Source: Acidobacteriota bacterium (GTDB taxonomy: Bacteria; Acidobacteriota; Thermoanaerobaculia; UBA5066; Gp7-AA6). From it: a DNA stretch of 64,000 nt. Shown piece after piece: positions 7,558 to 15,562 of the stretch. The notes under the pieces were generated by a model. The model did not search any database. It was not told the DNA's origin and saw only the letters and a program-made list of their open reading frames with translations. Numbering within the stretch: position 1 is the stretch's first letter; every line of letters starts with the position of its first letter. The DNA lies in the NCBI GenBank assembly GCA_027307335.1, contig DAHUXD010000014.1, positions 1 to 64,000 on the forward strand, given 5' to 3'. Both the position numbers and the translations under genes were made by a program.

Positions 7558-8541
7558 ATGAGGGTTCTGGTCACCGGAGGCACCGGCTTCGTGGGGACGC
7601 ATCTCGTGAACCGGCTGCTCCACGAGGGTCACGCCGTGGCCGCCCTCGCGCGCGATCCGCGCAAGACCCGGAACCGGTACAACCGGTCGGTCGAGACCGT
7701 TCCGGGCGACGTGCTCGACCGCGCCTCGTTCACGGCGGCCGCCCGCGGCCGGGACGCCCTCGTCCACCTCGTCGGAATCATCCACGAGCGGGGCGCGCAG
7801 ACGTTCGACCGGATGCACCGCGAGGCGGCGGAGAACGCCGTCGCCTCCGCCGAGACGGCGGGCGTTGCCCGTTACCTCCACATGAGCGCGATGGGCAGCG
7901 CCGAGGACTCTCCGTCCGAGTACGCGCGCACGAAGGCGGCGGGGGAACGGGCCGTGCGTGCGTCCCGCCTCGCCTGGACGATCTTCCGGCCCTCGATCGT
8001 CGTCGGCCCGGGAGACGGCTTCGTCTCGCTGCTCGCGCCGCTCGTCCGATACAACCCCGGATTCATCCCGGTCATCGGGCCCGGAACGACGCGGTTCCAG
8101 CCGGTCTCGATCCGCGACGTGACCCGCGTCTTCGCGGCGGCCCTCGCGATGCCCGAGACGGCGGGACGCACCTTCGAGGTGGGCGGCCCGGAGGTGCTCA
8201 CGCTGAACGACGTCTACCGGGAGATCGCGGCCGCGGTCGGCAAGCCCGGCAAGCGGCTCGTGCACTTCCCCCTCTGGTACGGCCGCCTCCTCGCGGGGAT
8301 GTTCGAGGCGCTGGCCCGTCGCGGGCTTCTCGACGCGCCGCCGCTGACGCGCGATCAGCTCCGGAGCCTCTCCCGCGACAACGTGGCGGACGTCTCGGAT
8401 ACCGTCGCGACGTTCGGGGGCGAGTGGCGCCGCTTCCGGCCCGGGATCCGCGAGTATCTGTCGAACGGGCGCCACGACCCGCGCTCGGGAATCGGCGAGG
8501 AAGTGGAGCTGGAGCGGCGGGCGGTGTTGAGAGTCAGGTAG
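7558..8541 (+). CDS. NDUFA9-like NAD(P)-dependent epimerase/reductase
   Basis: 327 residues, atypical short-chain dehydrogenase. MRVLVTGGTGFVGTHLVNRL is the Rossmann GxxGxxG site. LVHLVGIIHERGAQTF and the Tyr-x3-Lys of SEYARTKAAGE fit the NDUFA9/complex-I-associated subfamily, followed by FRPSIVVGPGDGF and FQPVSIRDVTRVF. Substrate unknown; relatives bind quinone-like or nucleotide-sugar substrates. The ATG follows a strong Shine-Dalgarno (GGAGGGGG, 7548-7555) and lies 13 nt after recG. A hairpin repeat follows the stop. Confidence 0.8.
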   Translation: MRVLVTGGTGFVGTHLVNRLLHEGHAVAALARDPRKTRNRYNRSVETVPGDVLDRASFTAAARGRDALVHLVGIIHERGAQTFDRMHREAAENAVASAETAGVARYLHMSAMGSAEDSPSEYARTKAAGERAVRASRLAWTIFRPSIVVGPGDGFVSLLAPLVRYNPGFIPVIGPGTTRFQPVSIRDVTRVFAAALAMPETAGRTFEVGGPEVLTLNDVYREIAAAVGKPGKRLVHFPLWYGRLLAGMFEALARRGLLDAPPLTRDQLRSLSRDNVADVSDTVATFGGEWRRFRPGIREYLSNGRHDPRSGIGEEVELERRAVLRVR

Positions 8542-8600
8542 GCGCGAGCAGCCCTTCACCCCGACGCACCGCGGGGGAGATGAGGTCACGGCGTACGCCG

Positions 8601-8640
8601 CCCCCTCACCCCTACGCCCCTCTCCCAAAGGGAGAGGGGG
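8601..8640. repeat. Hairpin repeat A, copy 1
   Basis: A stretch CCCCCTCACCCCTACG followed by a perfect hairpin, CCCCTCTCCC (8617-8626), loop AAA, GGGAGAGGGG (8630-8639). A near-identical unit occurs at 27107-27145. It lies between convergent genes, so it may work as a bidirectional terminator, although no T-run follows. The rest of 8542-8644 shows nothing else recognisable. Confidence 0.75.
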
Positions 8641-8644
8641 TCTG

Positions 8645-10690
8645 CTAGGAAATGGGGCCCTTTCGCAGGCGGATCGTCCCCGACGTCGTGCGCACCTGGA
8701 TCTTCTCGCCGCCTCCGTTGAGCGTCCCGGTGGCGCGCTGCACGCCGTTTCGCCGCGACACGCCGAGCTCCGCGAAGTCGGATCGGATCGCGGTGTCCTC
8801 GTCGTCCGCTCCCGTGACGACCAGCTCGACGTCGGCCTTGCACTCCGCCGGCAGGCCTAGCGTCACGTCGCCGCCGTCGTTCCGAATCGTCACCATGCCG
8901 CGCCCGTCGCAGCCTGCGAGGCCGATGCGGATCTCGCCGCCCGCGGACGACGCCCGGACGCCGCCGCCCACCCGGGGCACGCGGATGTCGCCGCCGGACG
9001 TGCGCGCGTCGAGGTTGCCGCCGACTTTGTCGATGCGGATGTCGCCGCCCTTGGTGTCGGCGAGCGCCGAGCCGGAGACCGGCCCGACGATGATGTCGCC
9101 GGCGAGGGTCGAGGCCTTCAGATCGCCCGTCACGGGCCCCATCGAGATGTCGCCGCCGAAGGTCTTGAGGTCGGCGCCGGCGCCCGCTCCCGCGACCCGG
9201 ATCTCGCCCGAGTGGGTCAGGATCTGCACCCGTCCGCTCACCTTTCCGACGCGGTAGTCGCCGCCCGAGGTCGACAGGAAATCCCCCGCGACGTCGCCGC
9301 GCACGACGTCGCCTTCGTCGGGGATCGCCGGGGGCGCCGGCGGCATGGCCCGCGGCGGCCGGGCGGCGGGCGGAGCGGGGGGAGCCGGCGGCGAGGGGGG
9401 CGCGACGACCATGTGGGGCGTCGCCACGTGCACGCGCACGTCCGGGACGGTGACGACGAAGGAGCGGCGCTCCGACACGAGCGCCTTCGCGTCGGCCTCG
9501 GCCGTTCCCGCCGCGAGCAGAAGCACCTTGCCGTTCAAGGTCTCCATCCGAACCTCGGGGCCGCCCTTTCCGATCGAGCCGGTGTACTCGCGCTGAGGAT
9601 TCGGAATCTCGATGCGGCGGATCTGCTTCTCGATCTGGCGCTGCTGCCTTTCGATCTCGCGCTGCTGCTGCTCCGTCTCGCGCGTGTTGTTCTCGATCTG
9701 GACCTGGATCTCCTTCATCGAGTCCGCGAGCTCCTGGTCGAGCTGCGAGAGGTCGATCTCCTGGCGGTTGCCGTCCTCGTCCTCGACCACGACCTTCGGC
9801 TTGCTCCTGCCCTTCGCTTTCCCGTCGCTCCGGCCGCGCCCGTCTCCCTCGTCGGGCGGCACGGTCCAGACCGCGGAACCGGCGCGGGGCGGCAGCGGGA
9901 ACGTCGAGGCGATCGTCCCGTTCATGGTCGAGGCGGAGAAATCGAATCGCGCGTCCTTCGGGAGCGTCAGCATCACGTTGCCGTTGACGGACTGCAGTGA
10001 GACGTCGGTCCCGCGCGGCAGCGCACGGGCGACCGCCGCGTCGATCCGGCCGTTCACCGTCTGGAGCGACAGGCCCTTCTTCGCGCCGCGGACCTCGATC
10101 GATCCGTTGACCGATTCGAGGCTCGCCTCGCCGTCGAGGTCGTGGATGCGCACGTCGCCGTTGACGGTCTGCAGCTCGACGTCGACGCCCGGCGGCACGA
10201 CCAGCTCGTAGCGGGCGACGAGGCGGCACGAGGAACACGGCATTCCGTGCCGTCCGTCGTGGCGGCCCGGCCGCTCGCCCGGCAGCACCGTCTCGAGGCT
10301 CCAGCCCTCGTCGTCGTGCTCGGACGTGATCTGCGTCTTCTTCAGCAGCTCGTTGGCCCTCTCCGCCGTCGCGGCCGTCGCGGTCAGCGTGACGACCGCC
10401 GAAAAGGCCGGCCCCGGCGCCGCGATGACGTCCCCGGAGACGTTCTCGACGTGCAGAGTCTTGCCGGCGCCGAGGGTGCCGTTGAAGCGATCCACGCGCG
10501 TCACGGTCGTCTGCTCGGCCTTGCCGATCGAGACGAGCATCAGGAGCAAACCGAGCACGAGGGCGATCCAGAGAGCGAGCCGATCGGCGCGCTCGGAGCG
10601 CGTCGCGGATCGGGAATCTTCACGAGGGAACTTCAGCATGTTCATCATCGAAGAGAGACGCGCGGAGGGCATCGGAGTTACTCGCAGCAT
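8645..10690 (-). CDS. DUF4097-type beta-repeat envelope protein
   Basis: 681 residues from the first ATG, 10 nt after the anti-sigma stop; internal starts at 10648 or 10639 are also possible, and none has a clear Shine-Dalgarno. One hydrophobic segment (about residues 39-57, LALWIALVLGLLLMLVSIG) would act as an uncleaved signal or anchor. The rest alternates short beta repeats (TVNGDVRIHDL, SVNGSIEVRG, STLAGDIIVGP) typical of DUF4097 putative adhesins. Between two repeat blocks lie a Gln/Arg/Glu coiled coil (about 320-360) and a Pro/Ala linker (about 430-460). A CxxC (MPCSSC) is present. Third gene of an ECF sigma operon, so probably a stress-regulated cell-surface or periplasmic protein. Confidence 0.75.
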   Translation of the reverse strand: MLRVTPMPSARLSSMMNMLKFPREDSRSATRSERADRLALWIALVLGLLLMLVSIGKAEQTTVTRVDRFNGTLGAGKTLHVENVSGDVIAAPGPAFSAVVTLTATAATAERANELLKKTQITSEHDDEGWSLETVLPGERPGRHDGRHGMPCSSCRLVARYELVVPPGVDVELQTVNGDVRIHDLDGEASLESVNGSIEVRGAKKGLSLQTVNGRIDAAVARALPRGTDVSLQSVNGNVMLTLPKDARFDFSASTMNGTIASTFPLPPRAGSAVWTVPPDEGDGRGRSDGKAKGRSKPKVVVEDEDGNRQEIDLSQLDQELADSMKEIQVQIENNTRETEQQQREIERQQRQIEKQIRRIEIPNPQREYTGSIGKGGPEVRMETLNGKVLLLAAGTAEADAKALVSERRSFVVTVPDVRVHVATPHMVVAPPSPPAPPAPPAARPPRAMPPAPPAIPDEGDVVRGDVAGDFLSTSGGDYRVGKVSGRVQILTHSGEIRVAGAGAGADLKTFGGDISMGPVTGDLKASTLAGDIIVGPVSGSALADTKGGDIRIDKVGGNLDARTSGGDIRVPRVGGGVRASSAGGEIRIGLAGCDGRGMVTIRNDGGDVTLGLPAECKADVELVVTGADDEDTAIRSDFAELGVSRRNGVQRATGTLNGGGEKIQVRTTSGTIRLRKGPIS

Positions 10691-10700
10691 GGAGATGCGC

Positions 10701-11696
10701 TCAGAAGGACATCGCCTTCAGCGCCGAGGCGGCCTTGGCGCGGACGAAGTTGTTTTCCTCCGGGTCGACCGCCTTCTCGCGGAGGGACTGGATCGTGCTG
10801 GCATCGGGCGACTGCTTCGCCCCCGCCGCCAGGGCGTCCACGGCCGCCAGGCGCACCGCGGGGTTCTTGTCGGACTTCAGCGCGTCGAGAAAGGCGCTCC
10901 GGATCTCCGGCGTCATCGTGAAACCCGCGAGGGCGTCGGCCGCCTTCTTCCGCACGCCGGGGTTCGCGTCGGTGCGCAGCGTCTTCGTGAGCGCCGCGAC
11001 GATCTCGGGGGAGGCGGCCGTCTGCGCTCCGGAGAAGTGCTCCGACACGAGCTCGATCGCCCGCGACTTCTCGCCCGCGTTCTCCGCGTTGTGCGTGACG
11101 AGGTAGGCGAGCAGCTTCGCCACTTCGGGATCGCTCGGCTTGCCGTCGATCTCGTGGCGCGTCGTCAGGTCGAAGGCGATGGAGATTCGGCCGTCCTTGT
11201 CCGCCGGGCGGTAGGCGACGTTCGCGAGGCGCGGGTTGCCCTCGAATCCGGGCACGGCGCCCGTGGCGGCGCCCGGCGCGGTGGGCGTGACCGCGCCGGC
11301 CATGGGAGTCACCGCGCCCGAGGGGCGTCCGGCGACGGCGGCGGGAGACGCCGCGAACGGAAGTCCCTTCGCCGCGAAGTAACCCAGGGCGCCCGCGGCG
11401 GCGAGCGACGCGGCCTGCAGCAGCGGCCGCGCGAAGACGGGACGGGGGCGGAACGCCCGGACGCGGCCTCGCCGCATCTCGTCCTCGAGCAGGCCGAGCG
11501 TCCGGCGGCGGAACTCGGGGCTCACGTCCGCGTCGGCGTCCCGGCCGAGCGTCGCCCAGAGTGCCTCGAGCCCTTCCGCCTCGCGGCGGCAGCTCTCGCA
11601 GCGGGCGAGATGCTCGGAGAGGGCGCGGCGCGAAGCCTCGTCGGCCTCGCCGGTCAGGCGCTCGATCGCGAGCGCGGTCAGGTCGCGGCAGTCCAT
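10701..11696 (-). CDS. Zinc-finger anti-sigma factor with HEAT repeats
   Basis: 331 residues. The N-terminus has Cys3 and H29-x3-C33-x2-C36 (EHLARCESC), the zinc-binding anti-sigma (zf-HC2) motif that holds an ECF sigma factor. A single transmembrane segment follows at about 91-109 (PLLQAASLAAAGALGYF). The outer part (about 200-330) contains HEAT-like repeats, for example ASPEIVAALTKTLRTDANPG and DALKSDKNPAVRLAAVDAL. The ATG has an upstream GGGAG and overlaps the sigma gene by 19 nt, typical of a sigma/anti-sigma pair. HEAT repeats on an anti-sigma factor suggest sensing through a protein partner outside the membrane. Confidence 0.85.
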   Translation of the reverse strand: MDCRDLTALAIERLTGEADEASRRALSEHLARCESCRREAEGLEALWATLGRDADADVSPEFRRRTLGLLEDEMRRGRVRAFRPRPVFARPLLQAASLAAAGALGYFAAKGLPFAASPAAVAGRPSGAVTPMAGAVTPTAPGAATGAVPGFEGNPRLANVAYRPADKDGRISIAFDLTTRHEIDGKPSDPEVAKLLAYLVTHNAENAGEKSRAIELVSEHFSGAQTAASPEIVAALTKTLRTDANPGVRKKAADALAGFTMTPEIRSAFLDALKSDKNPAVRLAAVDALAAGAKQSPDASTIQSLREKAVDPEENNFVRAKAASALKAMSF

Positions 11697-12253
11697 GACG
11701 TCTCTCCCTCGGAAAAACGGGCCTTCAGCGTTTCGACGGCCCGGAAGATGCGGGTCTTGACGGCGCCGACCGAGATCCCCAGCGTCTTCGCGATCTCGGC
11801 GTACGGCATTCCGTGATAGCGCGCGAGGACCAGCGCCTCGCGCTGCTCCTCGGAGAGGTCCGCCAGCGCTTCGCGCACGGCCTCCCGGCGCTGGCGGGAG
11901 GCGATCGTCGCCTCGACGCCCTCGCCGCGGGCGCGCGGCTCGGCGACCGACTCGAGCGGCACCACGGCGGCCCGGCGCTCGCGGCGCCGCCGGTCGCGGC
12001 AGGCGTTGGCGGCGATGGCGAAGAGCCACGACGCGACGCCGGCCCGGCCGTCGTACTGGTGGGCCCTGGAAATCACCTTCAGAAAAACCTCCTGCGTCAC
12101 TTCCTCGGCCGAGGCCCGATCGGAGAGCATCCGGTCGGTGAACCGAAGGAGCGCCGGCGCGTAACGCTCGAAGAGCTCGGCGGCGCCGTCGGTGTCCCCG
12201 CGGCGGATCCGCTCCAGCAGAACCGCGTCGTCACTTCCGGAGTTCATCTCCAT
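11678..12253 (-). CDS. ECF (extracytoplasmic function) RNA polymerase sigma factor
   Basis: 191 residues from ATG 12253 (a second ATG two codons later is possible). Region 2: AAELFERYAPALLRFTDRML, DRASAEEVTQEVFLKV and ASWLFAIAANACRDRRRR. Region 4: ALADLSEEQREALVLARYHG and the helix-turn-helix MPYAEIAKTLGISVGAVKTR. The short region 2 plus 4 architecture is that of group 4 sigma factors. It heads an operon with its anti-sigma factor and a DUF4097 protein. An ECF-like promoter precedes it, implying positive autoregulation. Confidence 0.9.
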   Translation of the reverse strand: MEMNSGSDDAVLLERIRRGDTDGAAELFERYAPALLRFTDRMLSDRASAEEVTQEVFLKVISRAHQYDGRAGVASWLFAIAANACRDRRRRERRAAVVPLESVAEPRARGEGVEATIASRQRREAVREALADLSEEQREALVLARYHGMPYAEIAKTLGISVGAVKTRIFRAVETLKARFSEGETSWTAAT

Positions 12254-12271
12254 TCGGCCCGGCCACACGGA

Positions 12272-12298
12272 GAGACGGCGGGGGGAGGCGAAGGTTTC
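12272..12298 (-). promoter_or_regulatory. Candidate ECF-type promoter of the sigma operon
   Basis: Read on the minus strand, GAAACC (12298-12293), a 15-nt spacer and CGTCTC (12277-12272) match the GAAAC ... CGTC layout used by many ECF sigma factors. The start codon lies 18 nt further downstream. This suggests that the sigma factor transcribes its own operon. Confidence 0.5.
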
Positions 12299-12325
12299 GG
12301 CGGCACGACGGGAATGTACGGCTTT

Positions 12326-12353
12326 TTGCCGCCCCGGGGGAGCCCTGTATAGT
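12326..12353 (+). promoter_or_regulatory. Candidate promoter of the M50 protease-trpS operon
   Basis: TTGCCG (12326-12331), 16-nt spacer, TATAGT (12348-12353). The expected transcription start (about 12360) is only a few bases from the GTG at 12363, so the mRNA would be leaderless or nearly so. It is divergent from the ECF promoter. Confidence 0.55.
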
Positions 12354-12362
12354 GCCGCCGGC

Positions 12363-13043
12363 GTGGAACACAAGGTCGTCGATTTCGCCATTCAGCTGGC
12401 CGTCGTGCTCTTCGCCATCTCGTTCCACGAGTCGGCCCACGCGTTCGCGGCGCTCCTGTTCGGGGACACCACGGCGCGGGACGCGGGGCGCATCAGCCTC
12501 AATCCGATGCGCCACATCGACCCGGTCGGGTCGATCCTCCTGCCCCTGATTCTCTACATCTTCTCGGGGCTCATCTTCGGGGCGGCCAAGCCGACCCCGG
12601 TGGACCTCCGGAACACCCGGGACCCGCGTCTCGCCAATCTGGTCGTCTCCGCCGCGGGCCCGGCTTCCAACTTCCTCCTCGCGACGATCGGCATCGTGGT
12701 CTTCGCTGTGATCCGGCGGGCCCGGCCGGAGGCCATGGGCGACCTGCTCGAGGCGCTCCAGGGGGCGCGGTTCGCGTCGGGGGCGCTGGCGCCGATCACC
12801 TATCTCCTGTTCTTCTTCGTCCTCGTCAACGTGATGCTGGGGGTCTTCAACCTGATCCCCATCCCGCCGCTCGACGGGAGCGGGGTGCTGCTGTCGATCG
12901 GCGGACCCGCCGTGGCCCGGGTCTTCGCCGTCATTCGCCCGTTCGGGTTCCTGATCCTGCTGCTGCTGATCGCGACGCCCGTGCTCGGCAACCTCTTCCG
13001 GCCGATCCAGGGGATCGTGCTCCGCCTCATCTTCGGAGCCTGA
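12363..13043 (+). CDS. Site-2 protease family (M50) membrane metalloprotease
   Basis: 226 residues, GTG start. The zinc-binding HExxH is HESAH at residues 22-26 inside the first hydrophobic helix. The third ligand region is FNLIPIPPLDGSGVL. Five or six hydrophobic helices and no PDZ domain place it in the small group-3 S2P/Rip3-like proteases of unknown substrate. It precedes trpS by one base. Whether it acts on the neighbouring anti-sigma factor is open: it is divergently transcribed, and S2P enzymes often cleave anti-sigma factors. Confidence 0.88.
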   Translation: MEHKVVDFAIQLAVVLFAISFHESAHAFAALLFGDTTARDAGRISLNPMRHIDPVGSILLPLILYIFSGLIFGAAKPTPVDLRNTRDPRLANLVVSAAGPASNFLLATIGIVVFAVIRRARPEAMGDLLEALQGARFASGALAPITYLLFFFVLVNVMLGVFNLIPIPPLDGSGVLLSIGGPAVARVFAVIRPFGFLILLLLIATPVLGNLFRPIQGIVLRLIFGA

Positions 13044-13044
13044 C

Positions 13045-14046
13045 GTGACCGGCACCGTCCTCTCCGGGCTGCGCCCGACCGGCCGGGTCCACCTCGGCAA
13101 CTACTTCGGCGCGGTCAAGAACTGGGTGGACCTCCAGAACTCGGGGAAGTACCGGTGCTACTTCTTCGTCGCCGACCTCCACGCGCTCACGACCGACTAC
13201 GCGGACACGCAGTCCCTCGCCGCGAACACGCGCGAGGCGGTGCTCGACTGGCTCGCCGTCGGTCTCGATCCGGCGAAGGCGACGGTGTTCCTCCAGTCTC
13301 GCGTCCCGCAGCACGCGGAGCTCGCGCTCTACTTCTCGATGATCACGCCGCTCGGCTGGCTCGAGCGCGTGCCGACCTACAAGGACCAGATCGAGCAGCT
13401 CCGGAGCAAGGACCTCGGCACGCACGGCTTCCTGGGCTATCCGGTGCTGATGACCGCGGACATCGCGGTGTACCGCGCGGACCTCGTGCCGGTCGGCGAG
13501 GACCAGGCGAGCCACCTCGAGATCTCCCGCGAGATCGTGCGACGCTTCAACGGCCTCTACGGCGACGTCTTCCCGGAGCCGAAGGCGCTGTTCACGCCGA
13601 CGCCGAAGGTCAACGGCATCGACGGCCGCAAGATGTCGAAGTCGTACGGCAACACGATCGGCATCACCGAGGGGGCGGAGTCCGTCCGGGAGAAGGTGAT
13701 GGCCATGGTGACCGACCCCGCCCGGGCGCGGCGCCAGGACCCGGGCCGGCCCGACCACTGCAACCTCTTCCCGTTCCACCAGCTCTACTCGCCGCCCGCG
13801 GAGGTCGCGGTCGTCGACGTCGAGTGCCGGACGGCGGCCCGCGGTTGCGTCGACTGCAAGAAGCACCTGATCGGCAATCTCAACGCCGCGCTCGAGCCGT
13901 TCCGCGCGCGGCGGGCCGCGCTCCTCGCGGCGTCGTCCGACGTCGTCCGGGACGTGCTCCATGCCGGCGACGCGAAGGCCCGAACCGCCGCCGAGGCCAC
14001 GATGGAGAAGGTGCGAGCGGCGGTGCGCCTCTCGCCGGAGCCTTGA
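13045..14046 (+). CDS. trpS: Tryptophanyl-tRNA synthetase
   Basis: 333 residues, class I aminoacyl-tRNA synthetase, the usual length. The HIGH-equivalent is PTGRVHLGNYFGA and the KMSKS loop is GRKMSKSYGN. FLGYPVLMTADIAVYRADLVPVGEDQ is the conserved substrate-pocket region (residues about 130-155). The GTG start follows the M50 gene by one base, and the stop overlaps the ATG of scpA (TGATG). Confidence 0.95.
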   Translation: MTGTVLSGLRPTGRVHLGNYFGAVKNWVDLQNSGKYRCYFFVADLHALTTDYADTQSLAANTREAVLDWLAVGLDPAKATVFLQSRVPQHAELALYFSMITPLGWLERVPTYKDQIEQLRSKDLGTHGFLGYPVLMTADIAVYRADLVPVGEDQASHLEISREIVRRFNGLYGDVFPEPKALFTPTPKVNGIDGRKMSKSYGNTIGITEGAESVREKVMAMVTDPARARRQDPGRPDHCNLFPFHQLYSPPAEVAVVDVECRTAARGCVDCKKHLIGNLNAALEPFRARRAALLAASSDVVRDVLHAGDAKARTAAEATMEKVRAAVRLSPEP

Positions 14047-14813
14047 TGCCGGAGGAGACCCCCGACAGCGCCCTCCCGCCGGTCGCCATCGCGGCCTTCA
14101 ACGGGCCTCTCGACCTGCTGCTCCACCTGATCCGCATCAACGAGGTGTCGATCACCGACATCCCGATCGCCGAGATCACCGAGCAGTACACGGCCCACCT
14201 CGACGCGATGCGCGAGCTCGATCTCGACGTCGCCTCGGAGTACGTGGCGCTCGCCGCCGAGCTCATCTACATCAAGTCGAAGATGCTCCTGCCCCGCGCG
14301 CCGGGGGAGGAGGCGGTGGACCCGCGCGCCGATCTCGCCCAGCGCCTGCTCGAGTACGAGAAGTTCAAGCGCTCCGCCGAGACGCTCCACGCGATCGACA
14401 CGCTGCGCGGCGGACTGTGGCCCCGGCCCGAGACCGAGCCGCCCAGGGCCGACGGCGAGGAGACGCTCGAGGTGTCCCTGTTCGACATCATCGAGGCGTT
14501 CCGCGGGGTCACCGAGCGCTTCCGCCTCGCGCACCCGCCCGCGATCGCGATCCACCACCTGCGCTTCTCCGTCGGCGACAAGATGATCGAGCTGCTCGAG
14601 CGCCTGGACGCCGCGCGCAACATGCCCCTTCTCGAGTTCCTCGGCCAGATGCGCTACCGCGCCGAGGCGGTGACCGCCTTCCTCGCCTGTCTCGAGCTCA
14701 TCCGGCTCGGGGTCGTCCGGGCGTTCCAGGCGAAGCCGTTCGCGGAGATCCACGCCACCCGCACCGACGTTCCCTTCACCGCCCAGCAGATACGCGATAA
14801 TTACGCCGAGTGA
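14046..14813 (+). CDS. scpA: Segregation and condensation protein A
   Basis: 255-residue kleisin subunit that bridges the SMC head domains with ScpB. The N-terminus FNGPLDLLLHLIRINEVSIT is the hallmark ScpA motif, followed by EYVALAAELIYIKSKMLLP. The winged-helix C-terminus is MPLLEFLGQMRYRAEAVTAFLA and ELIRLGVVRAFQ. The ATG shares its first base with the trpS stop. scpB follows after 7 nt, the normal pairing. Confidence 0.95.
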   Translation: MPEETPDSALPPVAIAAFNGPLDLLLHLIRINEVSITDIPIAEITEQYTAHLDAMRELDLDVASEYVALAAELIYIKSKMLLPRAPGEEAVDPRADLAQRLLEYEKFKRSAETLHAIDTLRGGLWPRPETEPPRADGEETLEVSLFDIIEAFRGVTERFRLAHPPAIAIHHLRFSVGDKMIELLERLDAARNMPLLEFLGQMRYRAEAVTAFLACLELIRLGVVRAFQAKPFAEIHATRTDVPFTAQQIRDNYAE

Positions 14814-14820
14814 GTCCCGC

Positions 14821-15561
14821 ATGACCGAAGCCGGCACCAACACCGACGCCGCGATCGCGGAGGCCGAGAAGGCCGAACGGCCACCGCGCGAGACGTCCCC
14901 CGAGCGGATCGCTCCCGCGATCGAGGCGGTGCTCTTCTCGTCCGCGCGCCCGGTCCGGGAGCGCGACCTCGCCGAGCTCCTCGACGCGACGGCGGGCGCG
15001 GTCACCGGGGCCCTTGAGCTCCTCCGCGGCCGGACCGAAGAAGAGGGCCGCGGCGTCCGTCTCGAGAAGGTCGCCGGTGGCTGGCGGTTCGTCACGCGCC
15101 CCGAGTTCGACGCGCTCCTGCGCCGCTTCCACGAGGTCAGCGAGCGCAGCCGCCTCTCGCTCGCGGCCCTCGAGACGCTCGCGATCATCGCGTACCGCCA
15201 GCCGATCACGCTGCCGGAGGTCCAGGAGATCCGCGGCGTCAACTGCGCGAGCGTCCTGAAGACGCTCTTCGAGAAGAAGCTCGTGACGACCGCGGGCAAG
15301 AAGGCCGTCGTCGGCACGCCGTTCCTCTACCGCACCACGCCGGACTTCCTCATGCGCTTCGGCTTGAACGAACTCGACGAGCTGCCGCGCCCCGAGGACC
15401 TCGACGCCGACCTCGCCGCGACGCTCGAGGCGCGCGAGATCGCGGCGCCGACCGCCGGTCCGCCGGACATCCGCGTCGAGCCCGGCGAGATCGCGGACGG
15501 GCCGGCCCCCGAAGAAGAATCCGAACTGACGCCGGAGCCCGGCGCGGTCCCGGAGGAGTGA
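14821..15561 (+). CDS. scpB: Segregation and condensation protein B
   Basis: 246 residues. Two winged-helix domains: IEAVLFSSARPVRERDLAEL and the diagnostic SLAALETLAIIAYRQPITLP followed by EIRGVNCASVLKTLFEKKLV. Both ends (about 1-35 and 200-246) are acidic, low-complexity extensions. Its stop region GGAGGAGTGA doubles as the Shine-Dalgarno of the next gene. Confidence 0.95.
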   Translation: MTEAGTNTDAAIAEAEKAERPPRETSPERIAPAIEAVLFSSARPVRERDLAELLDATAGAVTGALELLRGRTEEEGRGVRLEKVAGGWRFVTRPEFDALLRRFHEVSERSRLSLAALETLAIIAYRQPITLPEVQEIRGVNCASVLKTLFEKKLVTTAGKKAVVGTPFLYRTTPDFLMRFGLNELDELPRPEDLDADLAATLEAREIAAPTAGPPDIRVEPGEIADGPAPEEESELTPEPGAVPEE

Positions 15562-15562
15562 C

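Noticed and set aside
4158-7583. 1141-codon open frame on the minus strand
   Set aside because: It is antisense to ldcA, the cNMP/FHA gene and recG; composition is the Arg/Glu/His-rich low-complexity typical of antisense frames in GC-rich DNA, with no domain.
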